Source of the DNA: Bacteroidaceae bacterium
GTDB lineage: Bacteria; Bacteroidota; Bacteroidia; Bacteroidales; Bacteroidaceae
Length of the DNA: 51,191 nucleotides
Assembly: GCA_024682395.1 (NCBI GenBank)
Contig: JAIKZH010000061.1
Location: 1-51,191 of the forward strand
Direction of reading: 5' to 3'
Part shown: positions 25,321 to 33,928 of the stretch, piece by piece
Position numbering within the stretch: position 1 is the first letter of the stretch
How the letters are laid out: each line of letters begins with the position of its first letter
The notes under the pieces: model-generated
What the model was told of the DNA's origin: nothing
Databases searched by the model: none
Seen by the model: the letters and a program-made list of their open reading frames with translations, nothing else
Position numbers and translations under genes: made by a program

Positions 25321-26256
25321 TTATTGATGTAATGACAGATATTTTTCTGCCTCCATCGCTGCTTTACAACCACTTCCAGCTGCCACAATAGCTTGTCGGT
25401 AGAGTGGGTCGGCTACATCTCCTGCAGCAAAGATGCCTGGCAGATTTGTACATGGAGTATTATCTTTTGTTATAATATATCCTGTTTCGTCTGTCTCAAT
25501 CCAAGGACGGAAGATGTCAGAGTTTGGTTTGTGACCGATTGCTAAGAAGAATCCGTCTATTGCCAAATCATATCTTCGTTCATCGGCTTCTCCTAATCTG
25601 TGTACAAGGTGAGCCCCCTCAACTCCGTTTTCTCCATAGAGTCCTTCGGTATTTGTTTCGAAAAGAACTTCTATTTTGGGATTATCTATTACTCGTTGTT
25701 GCATTATTTTTGATGCTCTGAGGTATGGCTTACGTACAATCAGATATACTTTCGATGCTAAACCGGCGAGGTAGCATGCTTCTCCACAAGCGGTGTCTCC
25801 ACCACCTACAACAGCTACGGTTTTCTTTCTGTAGAAGAATCCGTCACATGTGGCACATGCACTAACTCCGGCTCCCATATATTTCTTTTCATCGCTGAGT
25901 CCAAGAAACTTAGCACTGGCACCAGTTGCAATTATAACAGTGTCGGCTTCAACTTCAGATTGGTCGTCGAAAGTAAATTTATATGGTTGAGAAGACAAAT
26001 CGCTTTTTACACAGATTTTTTCACGAATTTCCACACCGAATTTAGTGACTTGTTTTCTCATAAGTTCCATCAAGTCTAATCCTGATAGTTCTTCGGGATG
26101 TCCTGGGAAGTTCTCAATTACATCTGTAATTGTGAGTTGTCCTCCAGGTTGGATTCCTTCATATACTACTGGTTGCAGATTAGCGCGTGATGCATATATT
26201 GCAGCAGTATATCCTGCTGGTCCTGAACCGATAATTAAGCATTTTATATGTTCCAT
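25321..26256 (-). CDS. trxB: Thioredoxin-disulfide reductase
   Basis: 311 residues. The FAD-binding motif GSGPAG is at 10-15, the redox-active CATC at 134-137 (ACATCDGF), the NADPH motif GGGDTA at 151-156, and GIFAAGDVAD near 275 closes the FAD site. Length and motifs match low-molecular-weight TrxB. It reduces thioredoxin with NADPH in the cytoplasm. It lies 52 bases downstream of the LolA-like gene and may share the ftsK transcript. Confidence 0.96.
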   Translation of the reverse strand: MEHIKCLIIGSGPAGYTAAIYASRANLQPVVYEGIQPGGQLTITDVIENFPGHPEELSGLDLMELMRKQVTKFGVEIREKICVKSDLSSQPYKFTFDDQSEVEADTVIIATGASAKFLGLSDEKKYMGAGVSACATCDGFFYRKKTVAVVGGGDTACGEACYLAGLASKVYLIVRKPYLRASKIMQQRVIDNPKIEVLFETNTEGLYGENGVEGAHLVHRLGEADERRYDLAIDGFFLAIGHKPNSDIFRPWIETDETGYIITKDNTPCTNLPGIFAAGDVADPLYRQAIVAAGSGCKAAMEAEKYLSLHQ

Positions 26257-26308
26257 ATATTGTACATGTGGTTATGTCTGATTATTGAATAGTATAATGA
26301 TTTTTTTA

Positions 26309-26917
26309 TTATCTTAAATCAATAATGTCAGTATTTGGATATTTCTGTTTATTGAACTTGAATGCGCTGTCATGTTTTTTTTGAGTGCCTTTTTTGTATG
26401 AAGTCACTTTGATTTCCATGTCACCACTTTTAGCATGCATCATTTTTATGTATTGTATCTGATATGATGTCTTATTTACTCTTATGATCATCTTTGAGAT
26501 TGATGATTTTTGGTTAAGAGCAGTTAGGATAACCTCATGATAGTCTTTTGCTGATTTTCCAGATTCTATCTTAAATCCAGTTTTATATATGTTCAAGAAA
26601 GAATATGGATTGATCTTAGCAACCTGTTGTGGGGTAGGGGTTGTTAGGTTCACTTCATCATTATCTTTATTAAGTGACCACATGTTTTTTCCGTCAAACC
26701 ATATTTCCATGTTTGACATCTTATTGTGGAATTTATTACCTTGTATAGTTATTTTTCCACTTTCACTATCTTTTCCAACAATGATATTATAATCTACATC
26801 GCAATATGGAGCACTTTTAAAAGATCTTGCAGTTTTGTCAAGTATGCCCTTTGGAGTGATGGCAAACAAAGATATTGCTATTAAGTTGCAGATAACAGAG
26901 AAAAGCAATCGTTTCAT
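26309..26917 (-). CDS. LolA-like outer-membrane lipoprotein carrier protein
   Basis: 202 residues with a signal peptide (to about residue 19, ISLFA) and a LolA-type beta-rich domain. The segment GNKFHNKMSNMEIWFDGKNMWSL-like (about 60-82, read with the repeated strand pattern typical of LolA) and QIQYIKMMHAKSGDMEIKVT fit the half-barrel that carries lipoprotein acyl chains. LolA genes downstream of ftsK are common in Bacteroidetes, as in E. coli. The sequence is divergent, so carriage of other lipids is possible. Confidence 0.7.
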   Translation of the reverse strand: MKRLLFSVICNLIAISLFAITPKGILDKTARSFKSAPYCDVDYNIIVGKDSESGKITIQGNKFHNKMSNMEIWFDGKNMWSLNKDNDEVNLTTPTPQQVAKINPYSFLNIYKTGFKIESGKSAKDYHEVILTALNQKSSISKMIIRVNKTSYQIQYIKMMHAKSGDMEIKVTSYKKGTQKKHDSAFKFNKQKYPNTDIIDLR

Positions 26918-26925
26918 ATAGTTAC

Positions 26926-29508
26926 TTATCTTAAGTTTTCTAATAAACGTTCTAATGTGTTCATATCTTGAATCAGCACTTCTCTTGGTTTAGCGTTAAT
27001 TTGTGCTCCCACGATACCTGCTTTTTGTAATTGGTCCATGAGTTTTCCAGCACGGTTGTAACCGATAGAGAAATTACGTTGTAACATAGATGTGCTTCCT
27101 TGTTGTGTAGATACAACTAAGCGTGCACATTCTTCAAACATAGGGTCAAGGTGTTTCATGTCGGCATCGTTACTTCCTGCTCCTACATTTTCTCCGTCGG
27201 CTAATGGTTCAGGAAGATATGCAGCATGAGCATAACCTTGTTGTTTACTGATATATTTACAGATATTACTTACTTCAGGAGTGTCAACAAATGCACATTG
27301 TACACGTGTTGGATCTCCACCATTAAGATATAGCATGTCTCCTCGTCCGATAAGTTGGTTTGCTCCCGGACGGTCTAAGATGATACGTGAATCCATCATT
27401 GCAGCAACTCTAAATGCAATTCGTGCAGGGAAGTTTGCCTTGATAGTTCCAGTAATGATTTGTGCAGTAGGTCTTTGTGTAGCAATAATCATGTGGATAC
27501 CTACGGCACGTGCGAGTTGGGCGATTCTACATATAGGTAATTCGATTTCTTTTCCTGCTGTCATAATCAAATCACCGAACTCGTCGATTATTACAACATA
27601 GTATGGCATGTATTCGTGTCCTTGTAGTGGATTAAGTTTACGTGCCTTGAATGCTGCATTATATTCTTTAATGTTACGAACTTCAGCCTGTTTGAGTAGG
27701 TCGTAGCGTGTATCCATGAGTTGACAAAGAGAATTAAGTGTTTTAACCACTTTCTGAACATCTGTGATGATAGGTTCTTCTTCTTCCTCAAGTTTTGCCA
27801 AGAAATGGTTTTCGATAGGGTTGTACACGCTGAATTCCACTTTTTTAGGGTCCACCATAACTATTTTAAGTTCTGATGGGTGTTTCTTGTAAAGCAGAGA
27901 AGTGACAATTGCATTAAGTCCCACAGATTTACCCATACCAGTTGCACCAGCAACCAAAAGGTGAGGTGCTTTGGCTAAGTCGATCATGAAGACTTCGTTT
28001 GTGATTGTTTTTCCTAATGCACATGGCAGATCCATGGTTGATTCCTGATATGTTCTGGAATTCAGGATACTTTCCATGGAAACAATGCATTTCTTTTTAT
28101 TTGGCACTTCAATACCGATAGTTCCTTTTCCTGGTATTGGTGCGATGATACGAATTCCTTCTGCTGCAAGACTTAAGGCGATGTCGTCTTCAAGATTTCT
28201 AATCTTGCTAATTCTCATACCTTCTGCAGGAGTGATTTCGTATAATGTAATTGTAGGTCCAATTGTGGCCTTGATACTGCTTATCTCAACTCCAAAGCTA
28301 TGGAGAACATTTATGATACGCTCTTTATTTGCGTTTTGTTCATCCATATCAATAGTTGGAGTGTTGTTTTCGCCTTTATTCAACAGACTGAGAGCTGGGT
28401 ATCTGTAGAATTCAAGGTCTTTCTTAGGGTCGTAAGGTGTATTTATGTCACCTCGTTTAATATCTCCTGAAGCAGGAGTTGTAGGAGCTACGGTGTCAAC
28501 TTGCATGCCGATATTTGATGACAATGGAGTGACAGGAGATTCTGGAGTTGCTATTGTGGTGTTGAAATTGATAGTACCATTGACTGGTTGTGGTTGAATA
28601 TCAATTGTGTTGTTTGATGTGTTGTTTGAATTGACTTCGTTTGTAGTATCTTCGTTTTCCCCATCAGTATTATCGCTGTCATCGCTCTTATCGGTAATGA
28701 TATTCAGTTTTTCTTTCTTTTCTTCTTCAGTGAAGTTGATTTCTTGTGTCTTAGGATTCTCAAATGATGTAGGGTCAGGTTGTGTTTCAATTATTTCATC
28801 ATCAGTTTCCTCGTCTTCGTTATCGTTGTCAAATTTCTCAGATAATTTGTTTCTTAGAATGCCGAGACGTTCCATTCTGAAGAAAGATTGAATGATCATG
28901 ATAGTTTTTTTGCTGAAGTAAATCAACAGCAATATAGCCATAAGAGTCAATATACCATATACCCCTGGCTCGCCGATTATTGCAGTCATGAGGTTGATGA
29001 CATATTCTCCGCTTTTACCTCCGATGTGGTAGAAGAGATCTCCTATAGCTGTAATATCCTGTCCGATAGCACTTAATGTCCAACTTAACCAAATCATCAT
29101 AAGTCCGAGGAGAATGAACATTCTGATTGCTCTGATTTTGAATGAACCAAGGAATTTTACTCCTAACATTATCAAGTAGATCGGTATGATATATGATGCC
29201 AATCCAAAATATCCGTCAATGAAGTTGAATGCCATTGAAGCACCGAAGGCACCGCAGACATTGCGTGCACGAATATTATGTTTTGTCAGTTGTTCGTAGA
29301 ATTCGGCAAAGTTGCTATTGTCAATCATACTATAGTCGGATGCGCCAGAGTACAGGAATGATGTGAAAGCCGAGATCATATATATAGCCATGAAAACCAA
29401 AAACAATCCAATGATGGAACGGGTTATTTCCCATTTACCAAGGCCATTGTTTATGTCAATGGTTTTCTTGCCTTTCTTTATACTATTTTTATCTGTTTTT
29501 TTAACCAT
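26926..29508 (-). CDS. ftsK: DNA translocase FtsK/SpoIIIE
   Basis: 860 residues: four to five N-terminal membrane helices (to about residue 205), an acidic, Asn/Thr-rich linker (about 215-360), an alpha domain and the motor domain. Walker A is GATGMGKS near residues 519-526, Walker B appears as YVVIIDEFGDL, and the motor continues with IATQRPTAQIITG and RIAFRV. The C-terminal gamma domain (about 795-860, GYNRAGKLMDQLQKAGIVG) reads KOPS orienting sites. It pumps chromosome dimers to the septum for XerCD resolution. It has its own strong promoter 185 bases upstream and is followed by a LolA-like gene and trxB. Confidence 0.97.
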   Translation of the reverse strand: MVKKTDKNSIKKGKKTIDINNGLGKWEITRSIIGLFLVFMAIYMISAFTSFLYSGASDYSMIDNSNFAEFYEQLTKHNIRARNVCGAFGASMAFNFIDGYFGLASYIIPIYLIMLGVKFLGSFKIRAIRMFILLGLMMIWLSWTLSAIGQDITAIGDLFYHIGGKSGEYVINLMTAIIGEPGVYGILTLMAILLLIYFSKKTIMIIQSFFRMERLGILRNKLSEKFDNDNEDEETDDEIIETQPDPTSFENPKTQEINFTEEEKKEKLNIITDKSDDSDNTDGENEDTTNEVNSNNTSNNTIDIQPQPVNGTINFNTTIATPESPVTPLSSNIGMQVDTVAPTTPASGDIKRGDINTPYDPKKDLEFYRYPALSLLNKGENNTPTIDMDEQNANKERIINVLHSFGVEISSIKATIGPTITLYEITPAEGMRISKIRNLEDDIALSLAAEGIRIIAPIPGKGTIGIEVPNKKKCIVSMESILNSRTYQESTMDLPCALGKTITNEVFMIDLAKAPHLLVAGATGMGKSVGLNAIVTSLLYKKHPSELKIVMVDPKKVEFSVYNPIENHFLAKLEEEEEPIITDVQKVVKTLNSLCQLMDTRYDLLKQAEVRNIKEYNAAFKARKLNPLQGHEYMPYYVVIIDEFGDLIMTAGKEIELPICRIAQLARAVGIHMIIATQRPTAQIITGTIKANFPARIAFRVAAMMDSRIILDRPGANQLIGRGDMLYLNGGDPTRVQCAFVDTPEVSNICKYISKQQGYAHAAYLPEPLADGENVGAGSNDADMKHLDPMFEECARLVVSTQQGSTSMLQRNFSIGYNRAGKLMDQLQKAGIVGAQINAKPREVLIQDMNTLERLLENLR

Positions 29509-29865
29509 ATTAACTCACGGGAGAAATATTTAAATATTGCTAAAGTTTATAGTTGATCAATTTTGGATGTTTAGTGCGAATAAGTTTTAATTGGTTTAGT
29601 ACAATTGTTTATTATACTTTATCAGTGGCTGTTATCTTATATGTTTATAGTTAACATCAGTTAGGATTGTGTCAGCCATAATATTTCTGCTACAAAATTA
29701 CATTTTTTTTTTAAGATTGCAAAATATAAATGTAAAATTTGTATGATGCAAATAGAGCAATTTGTATAGGCCTCTTGTAATAATTATTTAAGAAACAATG
29801 TTTATTTGTTTATCGGCCTTTCTTCTAACCTTTATTGATGTTTTTTATAAATAAATGTTTGTGGT
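29509..29865. other. 357-base intergenic region between the porin and ftsK genes
   Basis: No gene was found. It holds the ftsK promoter (29693-29723) and therefore an unusually long leader of about 178 bases for ftsK, with no recognisable riboswitch. The remainder is AT-rich, and no strong terminator for the porin gene was seen. Confidence 0.6.
29693..29723 (-). promoter_or_regulatory. ftsK promoter
   Basis: On the minus strand a perfect TTTG (29723-29720) is followed after 19 bases by TAATTTTG (29700-29693). It is one of the two best matches in the window and implies a leader of about 178 bases. Confidence 0.7.
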
Positions 29866-31905
29866 TTAGTCGTAAAAATTCCAACTTATACCAAAGTGTA
29901 TAGTTGCAGGGTTGATTGGGTAGTTTGGTCCCCAGAAATATCGGCCTGTAGATTGATTAAGATGATAATACTGAACGTAGAAACGTGTGCGTTTCAGGTC
30001 GAAATTTGCATATACGCTCATTATTGGGTAGTTTCCTATTTTTGTCTTTTTATAATTATTCTGTACCATAAACTGTCCCATCACTGGAGAATAATCTGGT
30101 GCATAGTACTTTGTCCAATATTTTATATCGCCTCCTAATTCACAAGTAAGCACTTTTGCTATCTTGAAATTGATAAATAGGTTGTGATATAATGATAATT
30201 GTGGTAGAGGTAGAATGTCTTTCTCGCTTGAGGTTTGGTAAGTTATATCATTTTCAATATGCAGAATGCCGAATTTGAAATCTTGTTTCAGATTTGCGCA
30301 GAAAACCTGTATATTCTTATTTGCTTGCATTGGAGTTATATTGTTGCTGGTAGTATAAGTGTTGTCGGGTAGGGTATATGCTTCTCCAGTATTTTGGAAA
30401 TACATATAGTTCTTAATATTTTCTATTCCTACGTAAACTTTTGTTTTGGTATGAGGTACATTTATTGTTCCTTCGATTCTGGTTTTCATCTCTTTATCAA
30501 AATCATCATAATCCCACCATGCATGTTTTGAATGATAATGTCTCATGTAATAGTTTGGAGTCTTATTGAGAACAAAAGCATTTAAATTTACTTGTGCGGT
30601 GTCGCCGAATAAAGGAATATTAAATTCTCCGTGTCCTTTTATATTGAAATCTCCAGAATTTTCTCCAGTTAAAGTGTATTCACCATCGATATTGTAGTGG
30701 ATAAATTTGCCTTGAGTTCTTATGAGTTGTCCTCCGATAATCATATCATTTTCTTTGTGGCTGTTGAATATCTGGTTATTGTTTGTGTAGGTTTCGTCCA
30801 TTATTTTGAATGTTTTGTGATCGAAACCGATATATGCATTTAATCCAGCTGCAGCATATTTGTTAAATCCTTCTCTAAGTGATAGACCTACGATATTTTT
30901 AATTTGTGAGTATGATGTTTTATCGTGTGCTGAATCGCCAGGGAAGTACATGTAAGTATGATAATCGTCTGGTGTGTTGTATGCAATGTATGAACGTTTC
31001 ATATTTTGCATATGAAAGGTGTGGAATATGCTTGTAACAGGCACAAACACATCATGAAGGTTGGTTGAGTCGCCTTGAGTTTGTGTAAATCCAATATTGT
31101 ATTTGTGATTTAGGTGAATGATGTCGTGGTCTTGTCTTCCCCATGTTCTTGATAACCATGTGGGTATGTCGTCGGGGTTGAGACTTTTCTTTTCGTTTTC
31201 AGGATGAGTGATGTATGATTCGTTTAGGATACCTCCATTCTCTGATAGTTTCATGTGATTGTGTGTATAGTAGAAATGCAGGTCGTAACGATTGTTTATG
31301 TATGATACCCAACCTGTTGTACCCATATGTGCAGTGGACTGGTTAATGTAATAACCTTGTCCGTAGATATAGTCGAACAACGCTCCATAATTGAATTGTT
31401 TGCCGGCATTGCTGGTAAATGTGACTTTTATATGGTCGTCTCCGTTGGTCTTATCTCCGCACCATGTGTATGTGGCGTTAAGAAACGGTGATTTTGTGTT
31501 GTAGAACTTGAATTTTGAAGTTGGTATATAAAACTGATCGAAAGGATTTATAAATATAAAATCCTCATTATTAGTTCTTTCTGTGTAAATTCGATTAAGA
31601 CGTGGTGAACCGAAATTACCTAAATGGTTGTAGTGCCCATTAATCCCTTCATTTAATCCATAGTTTTGGAATTGATGATGGAGAGTATCTACAATTGTTG
31701 GTGTGCGGTTCCCATAAATATCGTCGATATTCCATGCATAAATATCAACAGGTACAATTTTTTCATGTTCTTTTTTCTTGTCCAAAGAATCTTCGTGAAT
31801 CATATCCTTATCGGTGTTAGCTTCTAACTCTCCGATTATTCGTTGTGCAGATACTATTGATGAAATAAAAAATGCAGCGAAGAAGGTTATGATAAATCGT
31901 GACAT
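29866..31905 (-). CDS. Putative outer-membrane porin (Porin_10 family)
   Basis: 679 residues with a signal peptide ending near SIVSA (residue 20) and a beta-barrel pattern throughout, full of alternating aromatic strands such as YDLHFYYTHNHMKL and FIHYNIDGEYTL. The C-terminal stretch GPNYPINPATIHFGISWNFYD is typical of Bacteroidetes Porin_10 proteins. A charged segment (about 30-50, KKKEHEK) lies just after the signal peptide. It probably forms a large outer-membrane channel; substrate is unknown. It is flanked by gaps of 182 and 357 bases with no convincing promoter motif. Confidence 0.8.
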   Translation of the reverse strand: MSRFIITFFAAFFISSIVSAQRIIGELEANTDKDMIHEDSLDKKKEHEKIVPVDIYAWNIDDIYGNRTPTIVDTLHHQFQNYGLNEGINGHYNHLGNFGSPRLNRIYTERTNNEDFIFINPFDQFYIPTSKFKFYNTKSPFLNATYTWCGDKTNGDDHIKVTFTSNAGKQFNYGALFDYIYGQGYYINQSTAHMGTTGWVSYINNRYDLHFYYTHNHMKLSENGGILNESYITHPENEKKSLNPDDIPTWLSRTWGRQDHDIIHLNHKYNIGFTQTQGDSTNLHDVFVPVTSIFHTFHMQNMKRSYIAYNTPDDYHTYMYFPGDSAHDKTSYSQIKNIVGLSLREGFNKYAAAGLNAYIGFDHKTFKIMDETYTNNNQIFNSHKENDMIIGGQLIRTQGKFIHYNIDGEYTLTGENSGDFNIKGHGEFNIPLFGDTAQVNLNAFVLNKTPNYYMRHYHSKHAWWDYDDFDKEMKTRIEGTINVPHTKTKVYVGIENIKNYMYFQNTGEAYTLPDNTYTTSNNITPMQANKNIQVFCANLKQDFKFGILHIENDITYQTSSEKDILPLPQLSLYHNLFINFKIAKVLTCELGGDIKYWTKYYAPDYSPVMGQFMVQNNYKKTKIGNYPIMSVYANFDLKRTRFYVQYYHLNQSTGRYFWGPNYPINPATIHFGISWNFYD

Positions 31906-32087
31906 GAAAATAATTAACTTATTGATATTTAATGATTACTCAGTTTTTGTGAATAGTTTTTATTGTCTCTGCCCCTGAATCCATATGGTTGGCAGATTTT
32001 AGAAAAATGTGTCTGAGACGTTGAATTTTGTTGGTTTGTATGTAGAGGTTTGATATAAATTTGATATAAAACCATGTGTTGAGTTCT

Positions 32088-32357
32088 CTAAAACATAAAT
32101 CTTAGGAAGAACTCAACTATTTTTAGTGCTAATGCACCGAAACCAATGCTGAAAAAGAGAATTTTTTGTTCAGGAAACACAAAATAGATAATTATTGCAG
32201 CAATAAAACCAATAATAAAAACGATATTGAGTATTTTTCGTATTGCAGCAATTCTATTGCCATTATGTGTACTGAGAGGTTTTCCTTTATGAGTTTTTTT
32301 CTTTTTCTCAGCTTCTAACGCTTCGGCAATTATTTTGTCAATTTCATCTGTTTTCAC
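32088..32357 (-). CDS. Small two-helix membrane protein
   Basis: 89 residues: an acidic/basic amphipathic N-terminus (DEIDKIIAEALEAEKKKK), then two membrane helices (about 44-62 and 66-86). It uses a GTG start whose first base pairs overlap the TGA stop of the DUF4468 gene in a GTGA arrangement, so translation is coupled. No family was recognised. A physical partnership with the upstream secreted protein is possible but only inferred from the coupling. Confidence 0.65.
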   Translation of the reverse strand: MKTDEIDKIIAEALEAEKKKKTHKGKPLSTHNGNRIAAIRKILNIVFIIGFIAAIIIYFVFPEQKILFFSIGFGALALKIVEFFLRFMF

Positions 32358-33025
32358 AATACTGGTGTTTTGGTTTTATTAGTCTCTTTTATATCTAAAC
32401 AACTTTTAATTTCGTTTATAAGTCTGTCTTTAAGATCAATGGTTTCATTACGGAATTTAGCACATTTCTTTATTGGCTTTCCTTTTTTGTTGAATGCCTT
32501 TTTGTCTGAAATCCAATCTTCTGCGTTGAGTTTTTCAGGAGTGTCGCTGAAATTATATATATATGATATATTACTCATCTTAAAAGATATTTTATCTTCA
32601 GAGATCTCAAGATCTAAGAAATAATTGATAGTGGCAAAGTCGCTTGAAAGAGCACTGCTGTGAAATACAAGTTCTTCATTTCCAGTGCATTGTATTGAAT
32701 GATTCTGTTGATTTACAGAAATAACGGCAGCGTCTTCATAGTTTTTGAAGAACAGACTGCTTGGCCAAGCGCCTCTTGAAGTGTTTGGCATATAACGCAG
32801 ATTGGCCCAACTTATGAGTTTTTGATATACTTGATTATTGTCTTTGTTATTTGTCTGGATTTCTTCCTTGAACACAATTCTGCCTCTAAGTTCAGGTACG
32901 GTTCCTTTCTGATACTTTGGATTTTCTGTTGTATATTTGGTGTTTTTATTACCAAAAAGCGTTCTTTGCGCATTTGAATTAATCGCAAATGTTAATGAGA
33001 GTAATAAAATAAATAATTTTTTCAT
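32354..33025 (-). CDS. Secreted DUF4468-type protein
   Basis: 223 residues from the ATG at 33025. An in-frame TTG at 33070 lies in the promoter box and is unlikely. The signal peptide ends at NSNAQ (about residue 19-20). The central region GRIVFKEEIQTNN, RGAWPSSLFFKNYEDAAVISV and ISYIYNFSD resembles the DUF4468 (TBP-like fold) domain common in Bacteroides envelope proteins. The tail carries a charged helix. Role is unknown. It is coupled to the small membrane protein gene downstream. Confidence 0.6.
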   Translation of the reverse strand: MKKLFILLLSLTFAINSNAQRTLFGNKNTKYTTENPKYQKGTVPELRGRIVFKEEIQTNNKDNNQVYQKLISWANLRYMPNTSRGAWPSSLFFKNYEDAAVISVNQQNHSIQCTGNEELVFHSSALSSDFATINYFLDLEISEDKISFKMSNISYIYNFSDTPEKLNAEDWISDKKAFNKKGKPIKKCAKFRNETIDLKDRLINEIKSCLDIKETNKTKTPVL

Positions 33026-33067
33026 ACCTTTAATTTGATTAATATTAATCATTATTAATAATTTTTG

Positions 33068-33075
33068 CAAAGGTA
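33068..33075 (-). promoter_or_regulatory. Candidate promoter -7 box of the DUF4468 gene
   Basis: TACCTTTG on the minus strand matches the consensus, 42 bases before the ATG at 33025. No clear TTTG is seen upstream. Confidence 0.45.
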
Positions 33076-33189
33076 ATAAAAAAAAGCTATTCGTGATTGT
33101 CTGTTAACATTTTTTTATTTATTGCTAATTTTCAATCATCAATTCTTTGTAATCAAGTGTGGTAATGCCATATGATTATCAATAAAGAA

Positions 33190-33912
33190 TTATTGTTTGC
33201 TGTCTGCAAGTGTCATTAAAGCAATGTCGTATTTCAAAGGATCGTTTTTGTCCCACCTTTTGAATATGTTGGTTAATTCCTCGCATGCTTTCCATGTGGG
33301 TTGTTTGTTTTTCAAGATGTCTTTAGTTTGGTGACACACATGCACATCCATTATTGCATATAGGTCTTGTTGATTTCGGCTTTTCCATATGTTCATGTCG
33401 GGCACATTCTTTCTTATCATCCATCTAAAGAACATACATACTCTTTTGCATGCTGATTTATTCATGGTACCAACTTTTGCTGGTTCTAACCATCTGCATA
33501 CTTCTGCAATTGCTTGTTGTGTTGTAAGTTGGCTTAGGCGTTCTTCCATTGTAGAAAAGCCTTGTAGGTTTTCTTTTATGTTTCTGCAAACCTGTTTAAA
33601 TGTGTCAACGTTCAGAGTTCTATAAACACACTGGTTTTTAGCGTCTTTATATGAATCCTCGAAGAGGTTGTTAAAGATGAATTCTTTTGGTTTCCATTGC
33701 ATTTCATCTTTAATCATATGTAGGGCGGTGGGTATAAAGACTTTTCGTGAGCCCCAACTAATCATTGCTATCATCAAAGCTCCGATTTCAATGTCGAGCT
33801 GTGAATCAGTGTGTTGCATAAGTTGATATACCACACCACAAGGGTCCACTTGTTTGAAATTCTCGACATTGAAATCGTTGTATATACTATCGAGTAGTTT
33901 TTTTGTAATCAT
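33190..33912 (-). CDS. DUF2400 / TIGR02757-family protein, divergent
   Basis: 240 residues, typical length. Family features are visible: LDIEIGALMIAMISWGSRK near residue 38 matches the D-x-E-I-x-(G)-x-A-x-x-x-(Y/W)-G-x-R stretch, and NDPLKYDIALMTLA near the C-terminus matches the conserved DP-x-KYD-x-AL motif. The usual PLDTHV motif is changed to IMDVHV. The fold is thought to be helix-hairpin-helix DNA-glycosylase-like, but no function is established. It starts 16 bases after nadE and is probably co-transcribed with it. Confidence 0.7.
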   Translation of the reverse strand: MITKKLLDSIYNDFNVENFKQVDPCGVVYQLMQHTDSQLDIEIGALMIAMISWGSRKVFIPTALHMIKDEMQWKPKEFIFNNLFEDSYKDAKNQCVYRTLNVDTFKQVCRNIKENLQGFSTMEERLSQLTTQQAIAEVCRWLEPAKVGTMNKSACKRVCMFFRWMIRKNVPDMNIWKSRNQQDLYAIMDVHVCHQTKDILKNKQPTWKACEELTNIFKRWDKNDPLKYDIALMTLADSKQ

Positions 33913-33928
33913 TTTAAGCTTTGAGAAA

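Noticed and set aside
27591-27791. Minus-strand open frame within ftsK in another phase
   Set aside because: It overlaps the FtsK motor domain coding sequence completely and is a codon-usage shadow.
29896-30138. Plus-strand open frame opposite the porin gene
   Set aside because: Antisense shadow of a clear beta-barrel gene, without signal peptide logic or recognisable motifs.
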